From positions 3,233,501 to 3,297,500 of the forward strand of contig NZ_BLIN01000005.1 in the NCBI RefSeq assembly GCF_009811555.1: 64,000 bases of DNA. The letters run 5' to 3'. Below, piece after piece: positions 50,615 to 59,223 of the stretch (positions within the stretch are counted from its first letter, which is position 1; every line of letters starts with the position of its first letter). This DNA is from Streptomyces caniferus (GTDB lineage: Bacteria; Actinomycetota; Actinomycetes; Streptomycetales; Streptomycetaceae). The notes beneath the pieces were generated by a model, which saw nothing but the letters and a program-made list of their open reading frames with translations, was not told where the DNA came from and did no database searches. A program made the translations under genes and the position numbers.

Positions 50615-51120
50615 CACGCGAGGTTGTACATCTCCGTCGTGTCACCGAGCGGCGTCGAGCCCTCGTACGTCACTTCGAGGCCGGTGAACAGCACCGTGCC
50701 GTCGACCGGCTTCGGACCATAGAGCCGGAAGGTCGCCGGAAAACCCGCATCCCCGCCCGCCCCCGCGGCGGTCTTCTCCACCTGGACCACACCCGCACCG
50801 TACGCTTCCCGCGCCCCGTAGACCTTCCACTGGATCGCGGTCGCCACCATCCCCTCGTCCGCGCAGGTCAACCTGATCACATGCGGCTTGACCGCCCGCT
50901 TGCCGACCCCGCAGTCCCGGACGCCCGGCAGCCCTCCCGGCTCCTTGGCGTCCTCCTTCACGTCCTGCACCGCCGACGTCTTCGGCGCGGCATCCACCGC
51001 CGAGGCACGGTCCGACGCCTGGCCGAACCACACCCCGCCGGCCGCCAGCGCCGTCACCACGACAAAGGCCGCCAGAGCGGTGCGCCCCCGGACCCAGCGG
51101 GACCCTTCGCGGTCGCTCAT
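50614..51120 (-). CDS. Small exported protein coupled to the histidine kinase
   Basis: A 168-residue protein with a membrane anchor or signal (about 13-33, ALAAFVVVTALAAGGVWFG) and a soluble ~120-residue extracytoplasmic domain containing two Cys (VRDCGVGKRA and IRLTCADEG) likely to form a disulfide. ATG 51120 has GGAGGAGA upstream. Direct coupling to the sensor kinase suggests an accessory or signal-input role, like CseA for CseBC, but there is no sequence match that I can claim. Confidence 0.78.
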   Translation of the reverse strand: MSDREGSRWVRGRTALAAFVVVTALAAGGVWFGQASDRASAVDAAPKTSAVQDVKEDAKEPGGLPGVRDCGVGKRAVKPHVIRLTCADEGMVATAIQWKVYGAREAYGAGVVQVEKTAAGAGGDAGFPATFRLYGPKPVDGTVLFTGLEVTYEGSTPLGDTTEMYNLA

Positions 51121-51464
51121 CACGATCTCCTCCCGGGGACCACGCCCCGTACCCCCGCCCAGCACACACGAATGCCGCGCCCGGTGCCCCACTCTCCCGC
51201 CCCCCGGACACAGCGGGATTGCCCGAACGCTGCGGTGACCGCTCGGCTGTGTACCAGTCCTGTAACAAGCCCTGTCACACCTCTGGCGCGGACCCCGCCC
51301 GGCACCTGCCGGAAGCCACCCGGTGTGCCGGACGGCCCAGCCGCATGTGACGTATCTCGATTCCTCGCCCCAGAGTGGTTTGGATCCTCCCCCCACGGCG
51401 CAGGCGCACCTGTCGTATATCCCCACCGCGCACCGCGCACTGTTCAGACCGAGAGGACCGCCTC
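51121..51464. other. Divergent promoter region with CTGTnnC direct repeats
   Basis: A 344-base region between the kinase operon and the transporter gene, with no gene. Three related repeats, CTGTGTAC, CTGTAACA and CTGTCACA, start at 51247, 51260 and 51272, about one helical turn apart. They are possible response-regulator sites. Confidence 0.5.
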
Positions 51465-53003
51465 GTGCCGACCGGCAGCACCGAAGCAGAACCCACTCCC
51501 GACCAGGACCGGGAAGCGCTCAAGCGCCACCGGGTGCTCTTCCGTGCCGTCGCCCGGCGCAAGAACCCCAAACTGCGGCGCACCGACATCACCGTCACCG
51601 ACGAGCGCATCGTCAAGCGCGCAGTGAAGGCCGCCGCGCTCGGCAATGCCATGGAATGGTTCGACTTCGGGATCTACAGCTATCTCGCGGTCACCATCGG
51701 CAAGGTCTTCTTCCCCGGCGGCAGCGACACCACCAGCCTGCTGTCGTCCTTCGCGACCTTCGCCGTGGCCTTCCTCGTACGCCCCATCGGCGGCGCCTAC
51801 TTCGGCCCCCTCGGCGACCGGGTCGGCCGCAAGAAGGTCCTCGCCCTCACCATGATCATGATGGCGCTGGGCACCTTCTGCATCGGCCTGATCCCGTCCT
51901 ACGCCGCCATCGGCTTCTGGTCCCCGGCCCTGCTCATCCTCTTCCGCCTGGTCCAGGGCTTCTCGACCGGCGGCGAGTACGGCGGCGCCTCCACCTTCAT
52001 CGCCGAGTACGCCCCCGACAAGAAGCGCGGCTTCTTCGGCAGCTTCCTGGAGATGGGCACCCTCATCGGCTACACCGGCGCCGCCGGCATCGTGCTGCTG
52101 CTCAACACCACCCTCGGCGACGACGCCATGAACAGCTGGGCCTGGCGCCTGCCCTTCCTGATCGCCGGTCCCCTCGGCCTGGTGGGTCTCTACCTCCGGG
52201 TCAAGCTCGACGAGACCCCCGCCTTCCAGAAGTTCGAGGCCGCGCACACCCACAGCGCCACCGGCTCCGCCGTGGAGGCCGAGGCCGAGTTCTCCCACCT
52301 CTCGGAGAACGCCCCGAAGAAGAAGATCGGCGAGATCTTCGCCCAGCAGTGGCCCACCCTGATCCTGTGCATCGCCCTGGTCGGCGCGTACAACATCACC
52401 GACTACATGCTGCTGTCGTACATGCCGACGTACCTGACGGACACCCTCCACTACGAGGAGTCCCACGGTCTGCTGATCCTTCTCGGCACGATGATCGCCC
52501 TGATGTGCATCATCAGCACCATCGGCAAACTGAACGACCACTACGGCCGCAAGCCCCTCCTGATGGCCGGCATGCTCGGCTTCTTCATCACCGCCATCCC
52601 GGCCTTCCTCCTGGTCAACCAGGGCAGCCTCGGCGCGGTCATCGGCGGCATGGCCCTCCTCGGCCTCTCCCTGGTCTGCCTGTTGGGCACCATGTCCGCC
52701 GCCCTCCCGGCCCTCTTCCCCACCAACGTCCGCTACGGCTCCCTCTCCATCGGCTACAACCTGGCCGTCTCCCTCTTCGGCGGCACCACCCCCCTGGTGA
52801 TCACCGCCCTCATGGGCGCCTTCCACCAGAACGTCATGGTCCCCGCCTACTACACGATGGGCGCCGCCCTCGTCGGCGTCATCGCCGTGGCCTGCATGAA
52901 GGAGACCGCCCAACAGCCCCTCGAAGGCTCCCCGCCCTCCGTCGCCACCAAGGAAGAAGCCGTCGAACTCATCGAGTCCCAAACACCGGAACCACGCTTC
53001 TGA
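51465..53003 (+). CDS. MFS transporter, ProP-type (glycine betaine/proline symporter family)
   Basis: A 512-residue metabolite:H+ symporter of the ProP family with 12 helices. Markers are AMEWFDFGIYSYLAVTIGKVFFPG, VRPIGGAYFGPLGDRVGRKKVLALT, FRLVQGFSTGGEYGGASTFIAEYAPDKKRGF and NDHYGRKPLLMAG. A soluble N-terminal extension (~50 residues) and a short C-terminal tail without the E. coli ProP coiled coil are present. GTG 51465 has GAGAGG nine bases upstream. Osmolyte uptake is likely but other carboxylates are possible substrates. Confidence 0.87.
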   Translation: MPTGSTEAEPTPDQDREALKRHRVLFRAVARRKNPKLRRTDITVTDERIVKRAVKAAALGNAMEWFDFGIYSYLAVTIGKVFFPGGSDTTSLLSSFATFAVAFLVRPIGGAYFGPLGDRVGRKKVLALTMIMMALGTFCIGLIPSYAAIGFWSPALLILFRLVQGFSTGGEYGGASTFIAEYAPDKKRGFFGSFLEMGTLIGYTGAAGIVLLLNTTLGDDAMNSWAWRLPFLIAGPLGLVGLYLRVKLDETPAFQKFEAAHTHSATGSAVEAEAEFSHLSENAPKKKIGEIFAQQWPTLILCIALVGAYNITDYMLLSYMPTYLTDTLHYEESHGLLILLGTMIALMCIISTIGKLNDHYGRKPLLMAGMLGFFITAIPAFLLVNQGSLGAVIGGMALLGLSLVCLLGTMSAALPALFPTNVRYGSLSIGYNLAVSLFGGTTPLVITALMGAFHQNVMVPAYYTMGAALVGVIAVACMKETAQQPLEGSPPSVATKEEAVELIESQTPEPRF

Positions 53004-53166
53004 CCTGCGTCACGCACGGCGTCGAGGGCCTCGGGGATCGTCCCTGGGGCCCTCGGCCTTTCCGCCTTCCCTTTTCCACCACCTGCCGTAACCGGCCCCA
53101 CGTTCGATCGTTGTTCCGTTCGAGGCGTGCATGGGGGTGGGCCTGCTGCACGGAACGGGGGGAATC

Positions 53167-53793
53167 ATGCCGGTCAAGTACACGCCCGAGCGGCTCGCGG
53201 AGGCCGCACGCGCCTCCGCGTCGTTCGACGACGCCGTGCGATGGTTCGGCGGGAGACCGACGCCGGGCAGCAGACGCTATCTGCGCGCAAGGATGCGGGA
53301 GACAGGCATCGACACCGCGCACTTCGCCGTCCCTGGCGTACGGCACACCGAGGCCCGGCTTCGTGAGCTGGTCGCCTGCTCGCACAGCATCGCCGAGGTG
53401 GTACGCCGCCTCGGCATCAGCCCGGTCGGGGGAAATCAAGCGCACATCGGCCGCCGCCTCGCCGAACTGCGCCTCGACGTCTCGCATTTCACCGCCGCGC
53501 CGCCCCGCGCACGGACCAAAGCCACCAGGCACGACCGTCTGGTTCTCGGCTCGCCGGCCGACGGCCGCACCTCCGGCGAGCGCCTGCGCAGGGACCTGCT
53601 GCGCCGGGGAGTTCCGGAGCGGTGTGCGATGTGCGGCACGGGTGCGGAATGGAACGGCAAGCCGCTGCGCCTGGAGGTCGACCATCTCAACGGTGACTGG
53701 TGGGACAACCGCCCGGCCAATGTGCGTTTACTGTGCCCCAACTGCCATGCGGTGACCGACACATACCGCGGCCGCAAGCCCCGGCGGAAGTGA
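53167..53793 (+). CDS. HNH endonuclease with two GIDTxHF modules
   Basis: A 208-residue protein. Two ~50-residue helical modules, each ending in a (G/L)(I/L)D(T/V)(A/S)HF signature (RETGIDTAHF and AELRLDVSHF), precede a C-terminal HNH nuclease domain. That domain has CAMCGTG, LEVDHLNGDWWDNRPANVR and LCPNCHAV, giving the zinc CxxC...CxxC frame and the DH...N catalytic set. ATG 53167 has GGGGGAATC upstream. It is followed by a paralogue ten bases later. The modules are probably DNA-binding. Homing, phage-related or stand-alone defence roles are all possible. Confidence 0.85.
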   Translation: MPVKYTPERLAEAARASASFDDAVRWFGGRPTPGSRRYLRARMRETGIDTAHFAVPGVRHTEARLRELVACSHSIAEVVRRLGISPVGGNQAHIGRRLAELRLDVSHFTAAPPRARTKATRHDRLVLGSPADGRTSGERLRRDLLRRGVPERCAMCGTGAEWNGKPLRLEVDHLNGDWWDNRPANVRLLCPNCHAVTDTYRGRKPRRK

Positions 53794-53803
53794 CACCCTG
53801 CCC

Positions 53804-54670
53804 ATGGCCCGGCGCCCCGCCTACGACCGCGACCTGCTGCTCCGTACGGCCGCCGACTCCACCAGTCTGGTCGACATGATGCGCCGGCTCGGCGCGCCGT
53901 TGGGCAGCGGTCCGCGCAGATACCTGCGCATGCGGCTGGCGCACCACGGCATCGACACCGCGCACTTCGTCGACGAGCCGCTCCCCCGCCGTCAGCACCG
54001 GTCGTACACCGAGGCGCTGCTCACGGAAGCCGCCGCACAGTCCCACAGCATCCGCGACATGCTGGACCACATGGAGGTTCCGCCGTACGACAGCGCGTAC
54101 ACGCACCTCCGCAGGAAGCTGGACCAATTCGGCATCGACACCTCTCACTTCACCTGCCGCCGGCCCGGCTCCTCCCTGCTCCCCCGCGGTGAACTGGAAC
54201 GTGCCGTGGCCACCTCACGAAGCCTGGCCGGAGTCCTTTCCTGCCTCGCCCTGGCCGACAACGGCACCTCCCGACGAGCGGTGAAACGCAGTATCGAGGC
54301 CTACGGCCTGCCCACCGAGCACTTCACAGGGCAGGGCCACCGGCGGGGGATTCCTTCCCCGAACCGCAGGTCGGCCGACCACATCCTGCGACAACGCGAA
54401 CCGGGCTCCCGACGAGAGAGGACGACGTTGTTACGCCGTGCCCTTGAGGAGAAGAAGGTGCCCCGGCGGTGCGCGGAGTGCAGCCTCGGGGACACCTGGC
54501 AGGGCAAGTGGCTCGTCCTGGAGATCGACCACATCAACGGTGACCGGCTGGACAACCGGCTGGCGAACCTGCGCTACCTGTGTCCCTCATGCCACAGCCA
54601 GACGAGGACATTCTCGTGCCGGTCGGCGCACTCAGCCGTCCCCGCACAGCCGCGCGGCCGGGCACAGTAA
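53804..54670 (+). CDS. HNH endonuclease with three GIDTxHF modules
   Basis: A 288-residue paralogue of the preceding gene with three tandem modules (ending HHGIDTAHF, QFGIDTSHF and AYGLPTEHF) and the same HNH domain (CAECSLGD, LEIDHINGDRLDNRLANLR, LCPSCHSQ). Each module has the pattern acidic-hydrophobic helix, SxSxxxhhxxLG turn, then RxYLRxRL helix, which looks like a repeated HTH. It follows its neighbour by ten bases and ends 11 bases before the tRNA-Leu, so the pair occupies a tRNA-adjacent site. Confidence 0.85.
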   Translation: MARRPAYDRDLLLRTAADSTSLVDMMRRLGAPLGSGPRRYLRMRLAHHGIDTAHFVDEPLPRRQHRSYTEALLTEAAAQSHSIRDMLDHMEVPPYDSAYTHLRRKLDQFGIDTSHFTCRRPGSSLLPRGELERAVATSRSLAGVLSCLALADNGTSRRAVKRSIEAYGLPTEHFTGQGHRRGIPSPNRRSADHILRQREPGSRRERTTLLRRALEEKKVPRRCAECSLGDTWQGKWLVLEIDHINGDRLDNRLANLRYLCPSCHSQTRTFSCRSAHSAVPAQPRGRAQ

Positions 54671-54681
54671 GGTAGGCGCAC

Positions 54682-54756
54682 GGGCCCGTACCCCAGCTGG
54701 CAAGAGGGCGCCGGTTTAGGTCCGGTGTGTCGTGGGTTCGAATCCCACCGGGCCCA
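54682..54756 (+). tRNA. tRNA-Leu-like (anticodon TAG) with short variable arm
   Basis: A 75-base cloverleaf. Acceptor GGGCCCG/CGGGCCC is perfect, the anticodon stem GCCGG/CCGGT encloses TTTAGGT, and the T arm is GTGGG-TTCGAAT-CCCAC. The anticodon UAG would read CUA (Leu). Unlike normal tRNA-Leu, the variable region is only five bases (GTGTC), and the D stem CCCC/AGGG has a mismatch. CC of the CCA end is encoded after the discriminator A. Confidence 0.85.
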
Positions 54757-54824
54757 CCTACGCGTACGGCCTCCCCGTCATCGGACGAGGAGGCCGTTTT
54801 CGTGCGCACGGGCCGACTGCCGCC

Positions 54825-55460
54825 TCAGCCCAACAACTCCCGCACCACCGGTGCCAATGCCCGGAAGGCATGGCCGCGGTGGCTGATGGCGTTCTTCTCG
54901 GTGGGGGTCAGTTCGGCGCAGGTGCGGGTGTCGCCGAGGGGCTGGAGGACGGGGTCGTAGCCGAAGCCGCCGGTGCCGGCGGGGGTGTGGCGGAGGGTTC
55001 CTTCGAGGCGGCCCTCGACGACGCGCTCGGTGCCGTCGGGGAGGGCGAGGGCCGCGGCGCAGGCGAAGTGGGCGGTGCGGTGTTCGTCGGCGATGTCGGA
55101 GAGCTGGGCGAGGAGCAGGGCGAGGTTGGCCTGATCGTCGCCGTGCCGGCCGGCCCAGCGGGCGGAGAAGATGCCGGGCGCGCCGCCGAGGACGTCGACG
55201 CAGAGGCCGGAGTCGTCGGCGACGGCCGGGTGGCCGGTGGCCCGGGCAAGGGCGTGAGCCTTGAGGAGGGCGTTCTCGGCGAAGGTGACGCCGGTTTCCT
55301 TGACGTCGGGGACGTCGGGGTAGGCGTCGGCGCCGACGAGGTCGACGTCGAGGTCGGCGGCCTCCAGGATGGCCCGGAGTTCGGTGACCTTGCCGGCGTT
55401 GCGGGTGGCGAGGATGAGGCGACGGGTGCTTGCGGGGCGTCCACCGGTTTGAGGCTGCAT
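54825..55460 (-). CDS. rdgB: RdgB/HAM1 XTP/dITP pyrophosphatase
   Basis: A 211-residue enzyme that removes ITP, dITP and XTP from nucleotide pools. The family motif LILATRNAGKVTELRAIL starts near residue 15, followed by TFAENALLKAHALARATGHPAVADDSGLCVDVLGGAPG, GFGYDPV and the C-terminal EKNAISHRGHAFR. ATG 55460 is used. It lies in the conserved rdgB-rph order of actinobacteria. Confidence 0.95.
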   Translation of the reverse strand: MQPQTGGRPASTRRLILATRNAGKVTELRAILEAADLDVDLVGADAYPDVPDVKETGVTFAENALLKAHALARATGHPAVADDSGLCVDVLGGAPGIFSARWAGRHGDDQANLALLLAQLSDIADEHRTAHFACAAALALPDGTERVVEGRLEGTLRHTPAGTGGFGYDPVLQPLGDTRTCAELTPTEKNAISHRGHAFRALAPVVRELLG

Positions 55461-55469
55461 GGGGAGGGA

Positions 55470-55877
55470 TTATCCCGGTGTGCAGATCCTGGTCATCTCA
55501 CTGGTCCCGTCGACGATCGGCTGGATGTCCGGGGCCTTGTTGTTGTCGAGGGCCTTGCGGGCGGCCTTGATGCCGTTGTTCGTCTTGTCGACGGCCTTGG
55601 AGAGCGCGGGGTCGTCCGCGTCCTTGCTGAGCTTCTGCAGATTGCTGTCGATCTTGTCGAGGGCCTGCTCGGCCTTCTGCGGATCGGTGAGGGCGTTGTC
55701 CGCGGCCTGCTGGAGCTTGTCGACGGCGTTGACGGCGGAGGTGGCGGCGTGGGCGCAGTCCATGGCCTTGTTGACCGCTCCGCAGGCGGAGAGCAGCGGT
55801 ATCGCCAGGGTGGCGGCGGCTAACGCGGCGAGTGCGGTGGTGACGGGACGACGGTGCCGGCGCGGGCGCGGGGCCAT
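55470..55877 (-). CDS. Small helical lipoprotein
   Basis: A 135-residue lipoprotein with signal and lipobox LLSAC (Cys32), then a ~95-residue helical, probably coiled-coil domain rich in Asp/Lys/Ala (VNAVDKLQQAADNALTDPQKAEQALDKI). ATG 55877 has AAGGGAAGG upstream. It ends ten bases before rdgB on the same strand. The function is unknown. Confidence 0.84.
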   Translation of the reverse strand: MAPRPRRHRRPVTTALAALAAATLAIPLLSACGAVNKAMDCAHAATSAVNAVDKLQQAADNALTDPQKAEQALDKIDSNLQKLSKDADDPALSKAVDKTNNGIKAARKALDNNKAPDIQPIVDGTSEMTRICTPG

Positions 55878-56013
55878 GGTGCGGTTCCTTCCCTTTGGGT
55901 CATGCTCGGGCAAAGGAAGAAACGCGGGGCGGCGTGGTTTGGTTGCCCGGCCGTCGCCGCCAGGGGCGAGGATCGGACATCCAGCGGCCCGGCGGCCCCT
56001 GGGGAGGCCGCCG

Positions 56014-56157
56014 TCAGACGAGGCCGGTCTGGGTGAGCAGCATGGCGAGGACGACGACGAGGGTCCAGCCGAGGAGGTGCTCCAGGAGCCGGGAGTCGTC
56101 CTGGGGCCCGCCGGTGCGGGCGCGGACGCGGGGGGCGGTCACGGCAGTTGTGGGCAT
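56014..56157 (-). CDS. SCO1431-family small membrane protein
   Basis: A 47-residue protein: a basic N-terminus (TAPRVRARTGGPQDD), then one membrane helix (GWTLVVVLAMLLTQTGLV) ending at the C-terminus. The RVRARTGG...LLEHLLGWTLVVVLAMLLTQTGL pattern is that of the SCO1431 family of Streptomyces as I recall it. ATG 56157 is used. The role is unknown. Confidence 0.78.
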   Translation of the reverse strand: MPTTAVTAPRVRARTGGPQDDSRLLEHLLGWTLVVVLAMLLTQTGLV

Positions 56158-56284
56158 GGCTCCACACTGCGTCTGCCGCGGCGGCTTTTCCAGAGACGGA
56201 TGTCCCATGAGAAAAGGGTCACAGGGGGAGGTGTGCGGGACCTCCCCCTGTGACCCCTGTGACCCCGGCGTTCCGGGTGTGGGC

Positions 56285-57016
<732 letters not shown>

Positions 57017-57114
57017 GGCGTAGACCCTATCGGGAATGGCGAGGGCCCCACTCCGGGGCGGTGGATCGTCCGGGGCGGGGCCTTCGGGAGCGGCCTGGCG
57101 GCCGGCTCGTCAGC

Positions 57115-57348
57115 TCACATCATGTCTTCGATCTCGGCGGCGATGGGGTCCGCGTCGGTGCCGATGACGACCTGGATCGCGGTGCCCATCTTGACGACGC
57201 CGTGGGCGCCGGCGGCCTTGAGGGCGGCCTCGTCGACGAGGGAGGAGTCGACGACCTCGGTGCGGAGGCGGGTGATGCAGCCCTCGACCTCCTCGATGTT
57301 GTCGAGTCCGCCGAGCCCGGCGACGATCTTCTCAGCCTTGCTGGCCAT
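57115..57348 (-). CDS. nagF: PTS glucose/GlcNAc-type EIIB component (NagF-like)
   Basis: A 77-residue stand-alone EIIB domain that passes phosphate from EIIA to the sugar. The phosphorylated Cys is in EVEGCITRLRTEVVD (Cys24). Short but complete, as for S. coelicolor NagF. ATG 57348. It is divergent from the EIIC gene nagE1, and the two share a DasR-type box at 57499-57514. Confidence 0.9.
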   Translation of the reverse strand: MASKAEKIVAGLGGLDNIEEVEGCITRLRTEVVDSSLVDEAALKAAGAHGVVKMGTAIQVVIGTDADPIAAEIEDMM

Positions 57349-57498
57349 GTCCACTCCTGCTTGTCTCGGCCGCCGGCGGTTCCGCCGTGCGGTTTTCACA
57401 CCGTAACGCACGTTCAGCCCAACTATGTGGGCGTTTGTCCGCTGTCTGACGAAGGATGGCGATCATCGGAGTGCACGCCGGGAACGGTGCGCACCACG

Positions 57499-57514
57499 AG
57501 TGGTCTACACCACC
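57499..57514. promoter_or_regulatory. DasR-type box between nagF and nagE1
   Basis: AGTGGTCTACACCACC differs from the palindromic consensus ASTGGTCTAGACCAST in few positions. It lies 56 bases upstream of nagE1 and about 150 upstream of nagF, where DasR could repress both. Confidence 0.8.
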
Positions 57515-57569
57515 AGTATGCGGCAAGCACGAGGTCGGTTGCCGACGGGCCGACTGCCGGGAGGAACGG

Positions 57570-58883
57570 ATGAGTTCGAACGCAGCGGCGGCGGCACCGA
57601 GGAGGAACTGGGCGTCGAACCTCTTCCAGACTCTGCAGAAAATGGGGCGCAGTCTGCAGCTGCCGATTGCCGTCCTGCCCGCTGCGGGAATTCTCAACCG
57701 TCTTGGCCAACCGGATGTGTTCGGCGCGGACGGGCTGGGCTGGGACGCCGTCGGCAAGGTGTTCGCGGCAGCGGGCGGTGCGCTGCTGGATTCGGGGCTC
57801 GGGCTGCCGCTGCTGTTCTGCATCGGTGTGGCGATCGGGATGGCCAAGAAGGCGGACGGGTCGACGGCGCTGGCCGCGGTGGCCGGCTTCCTCGTCTACT
57901 TCTCGGTGATGCACGCGTTCCCGGCGGGCTGCGCCGCGGGCCAGACGTACACCCAGGCGGGCCTGTGGAGCGGGGTGTGCGTCGACCGGAAGCTGACCGT
58001 GACGCAGGCCTCCTTCCAGAACCCGGGGGTGTTCGGCGGCATCGTCATGGGGTTCCTGTCCGCCTGGCTCTGGCAGCGCTTCCACCGGGTGAAGCTGGTG
58101 GACTGGCTGGGCTTCTTCAACGGCCGCCGGCTCGTCCCCATCATCATGGCCTTCGTCGGCCTGGTGTTCGCGGTGCTGTGCCTGTTCGTCTGGCAGCCGA
58201 TCGGAGACGCGCTGACGAGCTTCAGCGAGTGGCTGACGGGACTGGGGTCCTGGGGCGCGGGGCTCTTCGGCGTCGCCAACCGTGCATTGCTGGTGATCGG
58301 CCTGCACCAGTTCCTGAACACCTTCGTCTGGTTCCAGTTCGGCAGCTTCACCAAGCCGGACGGCACGGTCGCCCACGGCGACATCAACCGGTTCCTGGCG
58401 GGCGACCCCACTGCCGGCCAGTTCACCACCGGGTTCTTCCCGATCATGATGTTCGCGCTGCCGGCCGCGGCGCTGGCGATCGCCCACTGCGCCAAGCCGC
58501 ACCGCCGCAAGGAGATCGCGGGCATGATGCTGTCGGTCGGCCTGACCTCGTTCGTGACGGGTGTGACCGAGCCGATCGAGTACTCGTTCCTCTTCGTGGC
58601 GCCGGTGCTGTACGCGATCCACGCCGTGCTGACGGGTGTGTCGATGGCGGTGAGCTGGGCGCTGGGGGTGCACGACAGCTTCAGCTTCTCGGCGGGCCTG
58701 ATCGACTACGTCATCAACTGGGGACTGGCGACCAAGCCCTGGCTGATCATTCCCATCGGCCTGTGTTTCGCGGTGGTCTACTACGTCCTCTTCCGGTTCG
58801 TGATCACGAAGTTCCATCTGGCGACGCCCGGCCGCGAGCCGGACGAGGTGGGGGACGCGATGGAGCGGGAGAACGTGAAGTAG
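57570..58883 (+). CDS. nagE1: PTS EIIC permease, GlcNAc type (NagE1-like)
   Basis: A 437-residue PTS permease. Markers are QLPIAVLPAAGILNRLGQPDVF, FFNGRRLVPIIMAFVGLVF, GLHQFLNTFVWFQFGSF, FPIMMFALPAAALAIAHCAKPHRRKEIAGMM and GVTEPIEYSFLFVAPVLYAIHA, the last containing the substrate-binding Glu. It has no attached EIIB, which is supplied in trans by nagF. ATG 57570 has GGGAGGAAC upstream. It is paralogous to nagE2 downstream. Confidence 0.9.
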   Translation: MSSNAAAAAPRRNWASNLFQTLQKMGRSLQLPIAVLPAAGILNRLGQPDVFGADGLGWDAVGKVFAAAGGALLDSGLGLPLLFCIGVAIGMAKKADGSTALAAVAGFLVYFSVMHAFPAGCAAGQTYTQAGLWSGVCVDRKLTVTQASFQNPGVFGGIVMGFLSAWLWQRFHRVKLVDWLGFFNGRRLVPIIMAFVGLVFAVLCLFVWQPIGDALTSFSEWLTGLGSWGAGLFGVANRALLVIGLHQFLNTFVWFQFGSFTKPDGTVAHGDINRFLAGDPTAGQFTTGFFPIMMFALPAAALAIAHCAKPHRRKEIAGMMLSVGLTSFVTGVTEPIEYSFLFVAPVLYAIHAVLTGVSMAVSWALGVHDSFSFSAGLIDYVINWGLATKPWLIIPIGLCFAVVYYVLFRFVITKFHLATPGREPDEVGDAMERENVK

Positions 58884-59037
58884 GGGGACGGCGGCAGGGA
58901 GACGGGGAGGCCGGGAAGTCCCGTAACCGCTTCCGCACCGCCCGCCGCCGCGTCCCCGTCACCGCTTCCGCACCACTTCCGCCCGCCTCCCCCAACCGCC
59001 TCCGCACCGCCGCCTCCCCCCTTTCCGCACACCCCCG

Positions 59038-59069
59038 CCGGCCCCCGGGTTGTCCTACCCGGGGGCCGG
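59038..59069 (+). terminator. Terminator between nagE1 and nagE2
   Basis: CCGGCCCCCGGGT (59038-59050) pairs perfectly with ACCCGGGGGCCGG (59057-59069). It lies 155 bases after the nagE1 stop and just before the nagE2 control region. Confidence 0.8.
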
Positions 59070-59075
59070 TCGTCG

Positions 59076-59175
59076 TGTGGTCCACACCACTTGGAAGAAT
59101 GGATTCCTTTATGTCGGGTCTACGTGCTAAGAATGGTCTAAACCACTAGTGGTGTAGACCAAGGTGTAGACCAAG
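59076..59175 (+). promoter_or_regulatory. Cluster of DasR-type boxes upstream of nagE2
   Basis: Four overlapping or adjacent matches to the DasR site: TGTGGTCCACACCACT at 59076-59091, AATGGTCTAAACCACT at 59132-59147, AGTGGTGTAGACCAAG at 59148-59163, and CAAGGTGTAGACCAAG at 59160-59175. The last two share bases. The cluster ends 48 bases before the nagE2 start. Confidence 0.82.
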
Positions 59176-59223
59176 CGCGGGCCGTCCCCCTCTTCGAGTG
59201 CCCGCCTCACCAGGAGGAATCCG

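Noticed and set aside
51444..52982. 512-codon antisense frame over the ProP-type transporter
   Set aside because: The Gly/Glu/His-rich composition and complete overlap with a clear transporter mark it as a shadow.
54534..54809. Minus-strand open frame containing GGIRTHDTPDLNRRPL
   Set aside because: It is the antisense translation of the tRNA-Leu and overlaps a well-supported HNH gene.
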